This document shows, in pieces, positions 6,575 through 14,869 of a stretch of 64,000 nt of DNA. Numbering within the stretch: the first letter of the stretch is position 1; each line of letters begins with the position of its first letter. The notes beneath the pieces were generated by a model. It was not told where the DNA came from, did no database searches, and worked only from the letters and a program-made list of their open reading frames with translations. The stretch is from Lachnospiraceae bacterium (lineage in GTDB: Bacteria; Bacillota; Clostridia; Lachnospirales; Lachnospiraceae): positions 3,382,501 through 3,446,500 of the forward strand of contig AP025573.1 in assembly GCA_022845895.1 (NCBI GenBank), read 5' to 3'. A program made the translations under genes and the position numbers.

Positions 6575-7906
6575 CTAATCTCTTAACTTTTCATAGGTCC
6601 AGAAACTATTCTTCTGTCTTAATCTCACCTGTTCCTCAGTAAATAATATATTCGACTCCTTTTCTATCTTTAATAGAAGCTCCCTGTCCCTCTCACTCTT
6701 TTCTAACCGTTCCATAATGATATCTGTATCTCCAATCTCCATACCAATCCAATTTCTTTCCAGAAACTCTGCCGCCACATAGGTTGTGCCTGCACCCCCA
6801 AAAGGATCCAGTACTATATCACCGGCATCTGTAGATAAAGAAATCAATCGATGTAGCAGCCGTAATGGCAGCTCATTTGCGGATCTGTTTTTATATTTTT
6901 TATGTCTGACAGGATTGATATCCATAAATATATCTGAGATAGATATTCCTTCCGGGTTCAAACTGCTCTTTTTCCCACCATAATCTCTTATCTCCCCTCC
7001 ACAATGTCTGCAGGTGACCAGAGGAATCCTCTGCTTATTAAAGACCTTAGGCCTTTCCCCCTTTATATAATAGAGCAGACCATAGTGTTCCGGCTGCAAT
7101 TTGCCTTGTACCGGAATGAGACCTTTCATAGATACTGCTATCCAATGTCTAAAGTTCATATATTTATTTAAGATGTTAGAAAGAAATGTATTCCAATACG
7201 GCAGGTTATATATGTAAAATGCCCCGCCCGGCTTCAGCACTCTGGCACATTCTTTAATCCAGACCTCACACCAATTGATATATTTGGATTTGGTCATATC
7301 ATCATCAATGCTGTCCCCATAATCTTTATTCAGATTAAAAGGTGGATCTGCAAAAACCATATCCACGGATTCATCCGGTAAACCGGCCAATACTTTTACA
7401 CAATCATCATGAAACAGCTTACCGAACGAAGTATTAAAAACAGGTGAGACTTCAGGTATCTTCAAATCAGGTACCGCTATTTCCTTTAAAATATCCTCTC
7501 CATGTTTGATAATCCAGGATTGTACTTCCGGTGAAATATATCCTAATTTTATTTCTATCAATTCCTTACTATACCCTGTATATGCACAGAGCTTGTCCAT
7601 ATCTTCGCCCATAGGAAGTATCATATTATCATTATAATATTGCAGCCTGCTTATCGTAATCCCGGTCTCCTTAGATAAGTTCTTCAATGTCTCGTAGTTA
7701 GGTACATCCAGTAGCTCAAAAAACTTTTCTTTCTTAATTATATTATTCATTACCCATACCCTTCCATCATAATCATGCAGCAGTTTTTCCTTAGATTTCA
7801 GCTGATTGATCATTTCTATGGAATCAATTATATCACTATATCCAAATACATCAAATAGCCTTATTCTGGTTTCCGGCCTACTTTCTTTATTAGCATAGTA
7901 TTTCAA
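6575..7906 (-). CDS. Orphan DNA (adenine-N6) methyltransferase, DNA-binding N-terminus
   Basis: 443 residues. The catalytic motif DPPFNLNKDYGDS (about residue 190) comes before the SAM-binding motif DPFGGAGTTYVAAEFLERNW (about 375), the beta-class order. CRHCGGEIRDYGG (about 305) looks like part of a metal site. Residues 60-140 contain a helix-turn-helix-like stretch (LSKETGITISRLQYYNDN). No restriction enzyme is adjacent, so it is an orphan modification enzyme here. The DNA is visibly more AT-rich than its neighbours and it abuts decayed mobile DNA, suggesting transfer. The start is uncertain: TTG 7906 has no clear ribosome-binding site and a stop lies five codons upstream, so the 5' end may have been cut. 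Confidence 0.8.
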   Translation of the reverse strand: MKYYANKESRPETRIRLFDVFGYSDIIDSIEMINQLKSKEKLLHDYDGRVWVMNNIIKKEKFFELLDVPNYETLKNLSKETGITISRLQYYNDNMILPMGEDMDKLCAYTGYSKELIEIKLGYISPEVQSWIIKHGEDILKEIAVPDLKIPEVSPVFNTSFGKLFHDDCVKVLAGLPDESVDMVFADPPFNLNKDYGDSIDDDMTKSKYINWCEVWIKECARVLKPGGAFYIYNLPYWNTFLSNILNKYMNFRHWIAVSMKGLIPVQGKLQPEHYGLLYYIKGERPKVFNKQRIPLVTCRHCGGEIRDYGGKKSSLNPEGISISDIFMDINPVRHKKYKNRSANELPLRLLHRLISLSTDAGDIVLDPFGGAGTTYVAAEFLERNWIGMEIGDTDIIMERLEKSERDRELLLKIEKESNILFTEEQVRLRQKNSFWTYEKLRD

Positions 7907-8145
7907 TGGCTTGTTCTGTTAGATGTTATAAAAATCAGTGCCTTACCCGTCACACAACAAAGCCGTACCCCTTTGATAATCAAGAGATTACCTTTATATC
8001 CTCCGGCATGGGGTATCTGCTTCCATATGGCCCGTTTGTTGGGCTCGGAATCACGCAGACCCTGGGAAATATGATGGCTACTAGACAAGTCTATTATATC
8101 ACCCTTTGGGGAAGTAAAATAGATACAGGAATGGTATGTGATAGA

Positions 8146-8286
8146 ATGGGCGTACAGAAGCGGATAAAACAGTTAATGGAGGAGTGGGGATGGACGGACT
8201 ACCAACTGGCTAAAGAAGCTAATCTTTCTCATCCTACCATTTCAAATATGTTTAATAGAAATAACGCTTTTACAATTTTTCGCTGA
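8146..8286 (+). pseudogene. Truncated XRE-family regulator
   Basis: MGVQKRIKQLMEEWGWTDYQ, then LAKEANLSHPTISNMFNRNN, is the helix-turn-helix of an XRE regulator common on clostridial integrative elements. The frame then reads NNAFTIFR and stops at TGA 8284, where the family normally continues for another 20 or more residues. The break lies where recombinase remnants begin in the opposite direction. The 240 bases before it (7907-8145) hold an open frame with no recognisable protein and no ribosome-binding site. Confidence 0.65.
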
Positions 8287-8287
8287 G

Positions 8288-8641
8288 ATGCTATCTCTAC
8301 CACGGCGTGGCGGTGGACCAAGCCGGACAGCTCCCGGATGCCGGGACGGTCGAGGGAAAGGCAGCCGCCAATCTCGGCAACCTCCGCCACTACCGTATAG
8401 CCCTGCTGCTCCGCGTACTGACGGAGCTTTTCTTTTGCGCCTCCAAGCCACAGCCCTCGTCGTAAACCGTCACGGAGTCCACCGTGGAATACCAAAGCTT
8501 CTCATCGAAGCCGTCCGCCAGCCGGTTACAGGCGGCCTCGAACCGCTCACAGTATCCCGTGTATTTGCGCTGGTATTCCTTCTGATTCTGCGCCTTGCGC
8601 CGCTTGAATTCGTACTGCACGAGGTCGGATATCTCTGTCAA
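8288..8641 (-). pseudogene. Serine recombinase remnants (two pieces fused)
   Basis: Read on the minus strand, 8641 to about 8440 encodes a recombinase C-terminal piece (YTGYCERFEAACNRL, then FDEKLWYSTVDSVTVYDEG). From about 8435 to 8290 another frame encodes an N-terminal resolvase piece (KLRQYAEQQGYTVVAEVAEI, then LSLDRPGIRELSGLVHRHAV). The C-terminal piece precedes the N-terminal piece and neither is complete, so this is debris from one or two site-specific recombinases. It marks the edge of the degraded element. The assignment is by motif resemblance. Confidence 0.55.
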
Positions 8642-8719
8642 AATAATAACTAGGTTGCTGTTGGTGACATAGTATTGGGCACTTCGCTCTCGTTGTCCTT
8701 CTATGAGAACCCTCTTTCG

Positions 8720-9481
8720 CTATATTTTCTTACCGATATAGAAGACGTATCCATAATACTGCTTATACTTTACATACTGCTCCACCTCATCCCGGTTTTC
8801 CGCGACAAACGCTTCTACGGTTTTATTTCCGGGATATTTTTTCAAAAGCCCTTTGAGCGCCGCTTCGCGTGGAATAAAGTAATTGTCCGTCCAGCAGGTT
8901 TCCGGCAACGTAAAGGAAGCGATAAATTGATAGCCGCATTTTTGCAGGACTTCCACATTGTGCTCAATCGAATCCAATCCGCTCCCGGCATCCGACCAGA
9001 ATTTTTCAATGACGGCAGGCCGTTCCTTTGTTAGCCACGAGGGACATGACACGACGACATAGCCATTTTTTTGGAGAAAGCCATGCCAATGCGTAAGCCC
9101 TTTTTCAAAGCCAATGTTATCTATCGCGCCCTCCGACCATATCAGACCGAACGTCTCTTTCTCAAAGGGCAGCTCGTCCATTGAACCGACAACGCCCTTT
9201 ACCTGCTTCTCCATATTCTGCTTTTGCGCGTTTTCATTCAGTGCATGGATAAAGTCGGGGAACAGGTCTAAGCCGATGATGGCTCCGGTCAGATGCTGTG
9301 CGAGCACCATAGTTTGCCCGCCGCTTCCACAGCCTAAATCCGCCGCATGTGAGATTTGATCCAAGTGATCAAGAAACCCCAATGCCTTGCGCGTCATCTC
9401 AGGGCTGCCAGGCCCCTGTCGTTCCAGCCCCGCGTGTGTTTCGATCAGTAAATCCATTACAGATGGTTGTTTGTTTTCCAT
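8720..9481 (-). CDS. Class I SAM-dependent methyltransferase
   Basis: 253 residues. The SAM-binding motif is AADLGCGSGGQTMVLAQHL (about residues 46-64), with acidic residue IGLDLFPDF downstream and the post-motif VVGSMDELPFEKETF. It has no membrane segments. The substrate cannot be read from the sequence. It starts at ATG 9481 after AAAGGAG. It lies just downstream of a NatAB-type exporter on the same strand, and such pairs on mobile elements often belong to drug- or peptide-resistance cassettes, which is an inference. Confidence 0.8.
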   Translation of the reverse strand: MENKQPSVMDLLIETHAGLERQGPGSPEMTRKALGFLDHLDQISHAADLGCGSGGQTMVLAQHLTGAIIGLDLFPDFIHALNENAQKQNMEKQVKGVVGSMDELPFEKETFGLIWSEGAIDNIGFEKGLTHWHGFLQKNGYVVVSCPSWLTKERPAVIEKFWSDAGSGLDSIEHNVEVLQKCGYQFIASFTLPETCWTDNYFIPREAALKGLLKKYPGNKTVEAFVAENRDEVEQYVKYKQYYGYVFYIGKKI

Positions 9482-9515
9482 GTTAATTTTCTCCTTTTTT
9501 GTTTTTTCCCTATCC

Positions 9516-10304
9516 TCATTTCAAAAGCGATTCATAGGTGAATTTTCTGACAGACCCTTTCATGAGAATCGCGGCCAACAGTGCCAAGACGAAACCCAGC
9601 GCCAAAAGAATCCACGCGCTTACCATGATTAACCCTGTAAACTGCCCGATGATGAGGGCGATAATCGGAAAAACCAGGAATACGGCGCGTTGTTGCGCTT
9701 CTTCTATCGTCTGCGCTTTTGCGGAGCCGCGAACCGTGATACTAATCGCAACCAAAGAGATGGCTGGCCCAATCAGCAGCATCACAATCAGCCAGCTGGG
9801 GTCGGGCGGAAGCGCGCTTCCGGTGAGCAGCAGCGCCTCGGCTTCCATGACGACGACCATCGCCGCGAAGGAAATGAAAGAGACGATCATGCTAATTGAA
9901 AAGCCGGCCAGTATTTTTGCCTCAAATACTTGTTTTAAGGTGAGCGGCGAATAAAGCAAAGTTTCCAGCGTGCGCTTTTCCTTTTCTCCCACAAAGGAGC
10001 TCGCCGCCATGACAGAGGACGACATGACGGGAATCATCAGAAAAAAGACCGGCATGATTTTATTGAGCAGAAGCCACAGGACACTTTGCTCCACGCTCCC
10101 TGACGATTGCTGGAGGGGCAGCATATCCAGCAGCTTATCAAGGTCAGAGGCCGCATCCGGAACCAGCGTCAAGACAAATACAAAGATGGATGGCAGCACG
10201 ATGGTCAGCGCCAGCGGAACAATCAACATCACGGAGAACACCTGCTTATTGGAGGTAACGCCGCGAATATCCTTTTTCATAAGGACAAGCTGCATTTTAT
10301 TCAT
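9516..10304 (-). CDS. ABC-2 type transporter permease (NatB-like)
   Basis: About 262 residues with six membrane helices. The N-terminal part reads MNKMQLVLMKKDIRGVTSNK and the first helix is LIVPLALTIVLPSIFVFVLT. The stretch VGEKEKRTLETLLYSPLTLK is the conserved cytoplasmic motif of the ABC-2/NatB export family. I chose ATG 10304 (MNKMQ), 9 bases after AAGGAGG. The ATG at 10313 touches the site. The gene overlaps the ATPase end by 8 bases, so the two are translationally coupled. Confidence 0.85.
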   Translation of the reverse strand: MNKMQLVLMKKDIRGVTSNKQVFSVMLIVPLALTIVLPSIFVFVLTLVPDAASDLDKLLDMLPLQQSSGSVEQSVLWLLLNKIMPVFFLMIPVMSSSVMAASSFVGEKEKRTLETLLYSPLTLKQVFEAKILAGFSISMIVSFISFAAMVVVMEAEALLLTGSALPPDPSWLIVMLLIGPAISLVAISITVRGSAKAQTIEEAQQRAVFLVFPIIALIIGQFTGLIMVSAWILLALGFVLALLAAILMKGSVRKFTYESLLK

Positions 10305-11223
10305 GCCTTTCATCCTCCTTTCCCACTTTGCGCCGGTCGATTAGAGAAAAGTAAATCTCCTCTAAAGACATCTTTTCAGCCGAAACATGATACACATCAC
10401 CGCCGGAGTCCACAATTTGTTTGACGAGCAGCGGGATTTCTCCCTCTGAATCCACCGTGATTTCGTAGACCCCATTGCCGACGGCCCGACTGTTCAGCCC
10501 TTTGGGAAAACGATCCGCTTTCACGATGACCCGAACACCGGAGAAAATTAGCTCCCGGAGTTCCTCAATGGTGCCTGCCGCCAATAAGGCGCCTTCATCA
10601 ATCAGCCCGTAGGTGGTGCAGATCTCCTGCGCATACCGCAGCTGGTGCGTGCATAGAAAAATGGTCGCGCCCTCGTCCGCAAGTTCTCTAATTAAGCGGT
10701 TCACATTTTGCGCGCTTTCCGGATCAAGCCCGGAAGTTGGCTCATCCAGGAACAATATCTTGGGATGGTGAATCATTGCGCGGGCAAGGGAGAGCCTCTG
10801 GCGCATACCGGTGGAGTAGGCAGCCAGCTTTCGGTTCCCAGCGTCCAGAAGGTCGAGCCGCTCCAAAAGCTCGGCCCCGCGCTTTTGGCTTTCAGCAGCG
10901 TCCATACCAAATAAAGTTCCATAGAAAATCAGGTTTTCAAGCCCTGTCATATAGTCGTACATCTGCGCGTGTTCCGTGACCACCCCGGATACCTGATGCA
11001 GTTTCTCTGGATTTTGGGAAGAGTCGATGTCAAATACCCGGCAGCTTCCCCGCGTGGGCGCAAGCATACCGCAGAGCAATTTGACGGTGGTTGTTTTTCC
11101 CGCGCCATTCGGGCCTAAAAAACCGAAGACCTCGCCCGGTTCAAGGGCAATGCCTATATCATCCACCGCTTTTTTACCCGAGCTGTATGTTTTTGAAAGG
11201 TGTTCTGTTAAGACTGCTTTCAT
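10297..11223 (-). CDS. ABC transporter ATPase (NatA/CcmA-like)
   Basis: 308 residues. Walker A (GPNGAGKTTTVKLL, about residue 35), signature (YSTGMRQRLSLARAM), Walker B (ILFLDEPTSGLDPE) and switch His (CTHQ) are intact. The C-terminal third (GVRVIVKADRFPKGL and beyond) is the extra domain of exporter ATPases. It should energise the ABC-2 permease that overlaps its 3' end. It starts at ATG 11223 after AGGAG. The cargo is unknown. Confidence 0.88.
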   Translation of the reverse strand: MKAVLTEHLSKTYSSGKKAVDDIGIALEPGEVFGFLGPNGAGKTTTVKLLCGMLAPTRGSCRVFDIDSSQNPEKLHQVSGVVTEHAQMYDYMTGLENLIFYGTLFGMDAAESQKRGAELLERLDLLDAGNRKLAAYSTGMRQRLSLARAMIHHPKILFLDEPTSGLDPESAQNVNRLIRELADEGATIFLCTHQLRYAQEICTTYGLIDEGALLAAGTIEELRELIFSGVRVIVKADRFPKGLNSRAVGNGVYEITVDSEGEIPLLVKQIVDSGGDVYHVSAEKMSLEEIYFSLIDRRKVGKEDERHE

Positions 11224-11266
11224 GGGATTCTCCTATCTTCATCGTAACGGCGCTAATGGTGCTTTT

Positions 11267-11724
11267 TCAATGGCTATCGGCAGACTTCAACCTGCCTTTT
11301 TCCAGATAATGTACGAAATCACAGTGCGCGGCCACCTTGTCGGAATGGGTGACGATAATGACGCACTTGCCCTGCTCGTGGGCAATATCCCGAAAAATAC
11401 CCATCATATTCTCCTCGGTGTCGCCGTCCAGATTGCCGGTGGGTTCGTGAGCAGGTTGTACCCCTGAAAAATCACGCCGATGTCACGGGCACGGTACCGG
11501 TCGCGGTCAAGCTGCCGCATATCCTTGCCACCATAGGATACGAGGCCGCTGGTTGTCAGGTCTAAACCGGAAATCAGGGAGAGCAGCGTGCTCTTGCCCG
11601 CTCCGGATTTGCCCATAATTCCGTAGAGCCCGCCGGTCTCAAAATCCGTGTGGATGTCCTTCAAAACGGATTTTTTCGTGCCATCATATTGATAGGTCAC
11701 GTTTTGCAACGATAAGATATTCAT
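11267..11724 (-). pseudogene. MacB/LolD-type ABC ATPase with internal deletion
   Basis: The N-terminal half is normal (Walker A GKSGAGKSTLL, Q-loop GVIFQGYNLLTN), but after LLTN the frame jumps to the bases encoding Walker B (EPTGNLDGDTEENMM) in another frame. That frame then continues to TGA 11267 (GKCVIIVTHSDKVAAHCDF, ending LKSADSH). Roughly 70 residues including the LSGGQ signature are missing, at a junction near 11448-11454 where ACGAAC occurs in both expected flanks. The ATPase cannot be functional. Its FtsX partner immediately upstream is also broken. Confidence 0.85.
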
Positions 11725-11726
11725 GG

Positions 11727-13066
11727 TTAGCCCCTTTCCGAAAGTATCTTCATTGGCTCGAATCTCGTGATGTAGAAAATCCCCGCCATGGAAGAAATCA
11801 AAACCAACACCAGCGCCAAACCGCCGATTTGCCCGATGGCCTGCGGGGTAAGCCGCACCGAAATCTTAGAAATCGTGCTTTCTTCCTCCGCGCCGGGGAG
11901 TAGCTCTATCGTTCCGGTGTTCTGCTGCTGCTCCTCAGCAATGCGGATTTGATCCTGAAGCAGCGTATCCGCAATGGGCTGGGAGAGCGTGGTGGAGAGC
12001 GCCAGGCCGATGGTCAGTCAAAGAAAGGCGATCATCAGGGATTCGCAGACCATACCCACGATCACCTTGCCGCGCTTCATCCCCATGGCTCGCAGCACGC
12101 CGATTTCATACTTGCGCTCCCGGACGGCCATCACCGAAAGAAACAGCAGGATGACCCCTCCGAAAACCAAGACCACGACCAGAAAAATGGTTACAATTTT
12201 GGAGATACCCTCCACAGGGCCGACAATCTTGTTATAGGCGGCCTCGTCGGTGGTGGCGCGGTAGTAGGGGGCTAATCCCTTCTCCGCCGCTTCTTTCTGG
12301 AATGCCTCCAGCATACCGGGGTCTTTCAGAAAATAGGTGGCGTTCAGCACACCCCGAGCCTCGTACATTTCCATTCCCAAGGCGGTGTCCAGATCGGTGA
12401 GAATCTCGTCGCCCCGGTTGAGCTGTGGGATATTGAAACCGGTGCTTGTCTCCGGAAGGTTATCCCGATAAATCCCACAGACGATAAAGGTATGAGGCAT
12501 GAGCGCGTCTTTCATTGTGTTTGTGACGGTAATCTGGTCACCGACGGACAAGCCGTTGAGATTTGCAAGCGCCTCGCTGATCATGCATTCGTTTGGCTAT
12601 TGGAAAGCCCGCCCCTCTACAATCGAGCGGCTGCCGTTTGCGAAGCCCTCGCCGATGTTCGGGTGGAGGTCGCTTTCACACTCGCGTTGGGCGATATGTC
12701 GTCCGCGCCGGAAAGACCCGCGCCACCGTCCATTGTGTCTCCCAGCGCCTTCAAATCTTGAAGCGCCACGGAGAGGGTGCTTTCATAGTCCGTCTTTTGC
12801 AGCAGGTCGGATTTGGCGATTTCCATCTGCTGCTGTGCCGTAGAATACTGGATGTCCGAGTGCTGTTCGGCGATCTCCGTATCGAGAAACAGGGTCACCT
12901 CCACGCCGAACCGCGACTTGTAGTCCTTGGTGACCGAATCCACCGTGGTATTGATGACGATGGAAACAGATACGGCAAGAATAATCGCCAAGGTAATCAG
13001 GCCTACAAGGATATTGCGCCCCTTATTCCGGCCCAGGTTCTTGAAGGCGTTTTTCAGTAGATACAT
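11727..13066 (-). pseudogene. FtsX/MacB-type permease, multiply disrupted
   Basis: The start is intact (ATG 13066 after AAAGGAG; MYLLKNAFKNLGRNKGRNIL). Three lesions follow: a frameshift near 12665, an in-frame TAG just after GRAFQ near 12600, and an in-frame TGA near 12016 (AFL-stop-LTIGLALSTTL). The frame then runs to the normal C-terminus (FEPMKILSERG, TAA 11727). Membrane helices are still recognisable at both ends. It would have partnered the deleted ATPase overlapping its stop codon. Confidence 0.85.
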
Positions 13067-13079
13067 ACATTCAGCTCCT

Positions 13080-14063
13080 TTATCGTAGTGGAAGTGTAAA
13101 CGCCACGACGTCTACCATGACGAACGATAGAAAACTAAGCAGGGTCAGAAGAGCAATCCCCAGCAGCGCAAGCCCGATAAGCATGGCTGGTGCGTACCGG
13201 CTGTGCATGATGGACAAAATACGTTCCTCAGTGGCGCTCTTGCCGAAATGGCTGAGCATGGAAAAGGTCGTGCCTTTTTCCTCCGCCAGCGAGAGAAGCG
13301 CCAACGCGTATTCGGTCTTGCTTTTTTTGGTGATTCCCTGTTTTTTCAACACGCACTCGTCGCAATGCAGCTCCAAGTCCCGGCCCAGCAGGATGTGCAT
13401 GGCCCAGACCATGGGATTATACCAAGAGAGACTGAGCGCGATGGCGGAAATCCATTTCCACAAAACATCGAAGTGCCGGATGTGCTCCAGCTCGTGGGAT
13501 AAGACATAAGAAAGATTGTCGGTATCGTTCCAATCCATCGTTGTAGGCAGCAGGATCACGGGTCGGAACACGCCGTAGGTCAAGGCGGAGGACAGCTCCG
13601 GACAGACCAAAACCCGTACCTTCCTCCGGATTCGGTTCGCGTTCATCCAACGCGTCACAGTCTCAGATTCAGCGGGATAGGCGAAGCGGAAAATCCTTTT
13701 GCCGCGAAGATGGCTGATGATGAACCAGACGGCCAGGGCCAGGCAGCCCGCAAACCAAATCCAAATCAGAAAGGTTGGCACCGAATAGGTTGTGAACACC
13801 GCACTGACATTTTTCGTCTCGATGGTCTGAGCACCGGGCGTTCTGTTGGTGATTGGGAACAAAGCCAACCATATCTGCTCGATACTCGGAATGGAAAACC
13901 CCAGCGACAGATTGCCGGTATAGGGAATAAACAGCCGGAGCAGCGCCAGCGCCCACAGGCCCAGGAAAACCTTTTTCGGCAGCTTGTAGAGAAACAGCGA
14001 ACGGAGCACCACAATGAGCAGGATCAGGAGGGTGGCCCGCAGCTGTATGGAAAATACCGTCAT
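13080..14063 (-). CDS. M56-family membrane metallopeptidase (BlaR1/MecR1-like)
   Basis: 327 residues. Three to four N-terminal helices are followed by the zinc site LSHELEHIRHFDVLW (HExxH at about 190) and the downstream DLELHCDECV glutamate, then a last helix at 290-315. There is no penicillin-binding sensor domain, so it is the short form. These proteins sense envelope stress or drugs and cleave, or trigger loss of, the BlaI repressor. The blaI-like gene stops 1 base upstream (GGGAGGATTAGC before ATG 14063), so the two form one unit, although the neighbouring exporter is dead. Confidence 0.88.
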   Translation of the reverse strand: MTVFSIQLRATLLILLIVVLRSLFLYKLPKKVFLGLWALALLRLFIPYTGNLSLGFSIPSIEQIWLALFPITNRTPGAQTIETKNVSAVFTTYSVPTFLIWIWFAGCLALAVWFIISHLRGKRIFRFAYPAESETVTRWMNANRIRRKVRVLVCPELSSALTYGVFRPVILLPTTMDWNDTDNLSYVLSHELEHIRHFDVLWKWISAIALSLSWYNPMVWAMHILLGRDLELHCDECVLKKQGITKKSKTEYALALLSLAEEKGTTFSMLSHFGKSATEERILSIMHSRYAPAMLIGLALLGIALLTLLSFLSFVMVDVVAFTLPLR

Positions 14064-14064
14064 G

Positions 14065-14427
14065 CTAATCCTCCCAATCCTTTACTATTTTTCGCAGGCG
14101 TTCAATCTCCTCATGAGACAAATCCCGCTTTCCCAAAATGGAGGCCACCAGCTTGTCGGCCGAGCCGTCGTAGAGCTTGTTGATCAGCTCCCTGGTCTCC
14201 AATTCCTGCGCTTGTTCCTTTTTCACCAGCGCCTCGCATAGGAACCCCGGCTCAATGCGCTCAATGGCCCCCTTGTCGATGCACCGCTTAATTAGGGTAT
14301 AGGTAGCGCTGCGGCTGTAACCGAATCTTTCTTTGAGAGTCTCATAAATATGTTTGGCGCTGACCGTTCCCTCACTCCAGATCACATCCATCACTTTCAG
14401 TTCCGCGTCGTGTAGCTTAATTTCCAT
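14065..14427 (-). CDS. BlaI/MecI-family transcriptional repressor
   Basis: 120 residues. A winged helix spans residues 5-70 (LHDAELKVMDVIWSEGTVSA, then FGYSRSATYTLIKRCIDKGA), with a dimerisation tail to residue 120. It starts at ATG 14427 after AAGGAGG. Family members bind dyads as dimers and are inactivated by the partner M56 protease, here the next gene. Two matching dyads overlap its promoter, so it probably represses its own operon. Confidence 0.9.
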   Translation of the reverse strand: MEIKLHDAELKVMDVIWSEGTVSAKHIYETLKERFGYSRSATYTLIKRCIDKGAIERIEPGFLCEALVKKEQAQELETRELINKLYDGSADKLVASILGKRDLSHEEIERLRKIVKDWED

Positions 14428-14444
14428 AAGACAGCCTCCTTAGA

Positions 14445-14495
14445 CTACCGGTGTAGATTTTATTACAGTCTACCATAGTAGATTCTAATTGTCAA
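14445..14495 (-). promoter_or_regulatory. Promoter of the BlaI/M56 operon with two BlaI-type dyads
   Basis: On the minus strand TTGACA (14490-14495) and TAGACT (14467-14472) are 17 bases apart. Two 12-bp dyads of the form CTAC-N4-GTAG lie at 14470-14481 and 14445-14456. One covers the -10 box and spacer and the other lies just downstream of the start. That arrangement fits autorepression by the BlaI-like protein. Confidence 0.65.
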
Positions 14496-14657
14496 TCTCC
14501 ACTTGTTTCCAACGAAACGAATACAGAAGCGGGCTTTCAATATTTCTTGCTATCCTTTCGGAGCAGGCCGCCGCAAACTGTGTCACAGATACCATACATT
14601 CGGGCGGAAAAACTTCCACATATGCATAATATGACTACCTTCCCCCAAAGACTACGA

Positions 14658-14688
14658 CGGGCCAATCCACACAAGGTGAACTGGCCCG
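14658..14688 (-). terminator. GC-rich hairpin in a 220-base gene-free stretch
   Basis: CGGGCCA (14658-14664) pairs with TGGCCCG (14682-14688). It lies past the end of an ABC-ATPase remnant on the minus strand, without a T run. I see no gene in the flanking stretch 14500-14720. Confidence 0.3.
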
Positions 14689-14720
14689 CATCGGTAAGTT
14701 AACGGCTTGCCTTGTTAAAT

Positions 14721-14869
14721 TTACGAATTTCTTCTGTTCTGTTCCATACTCAATTCGCCTTTTTTCAGCCGAAATACCATGTCCGCCTGTTTCGCCAATT
14801 CATTTGAATGGGTTACTACCACCACACATTTCCCCATCTGGTGGGCGCTCTCTTTCAGTATCGTTAAAA
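14721..14869 (-). pseudogene. C-terminal remnant of an ABC ATPase
   Basis: About 48 codons on the minus strand read IILTILKESAHQMGKCVVVV, then THSNELAKQADMVFRLKKGE, ending at TAA 14721. This is the last part of a LolD/MacB-type ATPase (switch His in VVTHS). Everything upstream is missing and the remnant begins exactly where the methyltransferase gene ends, marking a recombination junction near 14870. Confidence 0.7.

Noticed and set aside
7903-8145. Genes on either strand between the DNA methyltransferase and the XRE fragment
   Set aside because: Open frames of 60-80 codons exist on both strands, but neither has a ribosome-binding site or recognisable sequence. I treat it as spacer or scar.
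12492-13060. Plus-strand open frames over the FtsX remnant
   Set aside because: These are antisense to an identifiable, though broken, permease and vary in frame as expected of shadows.
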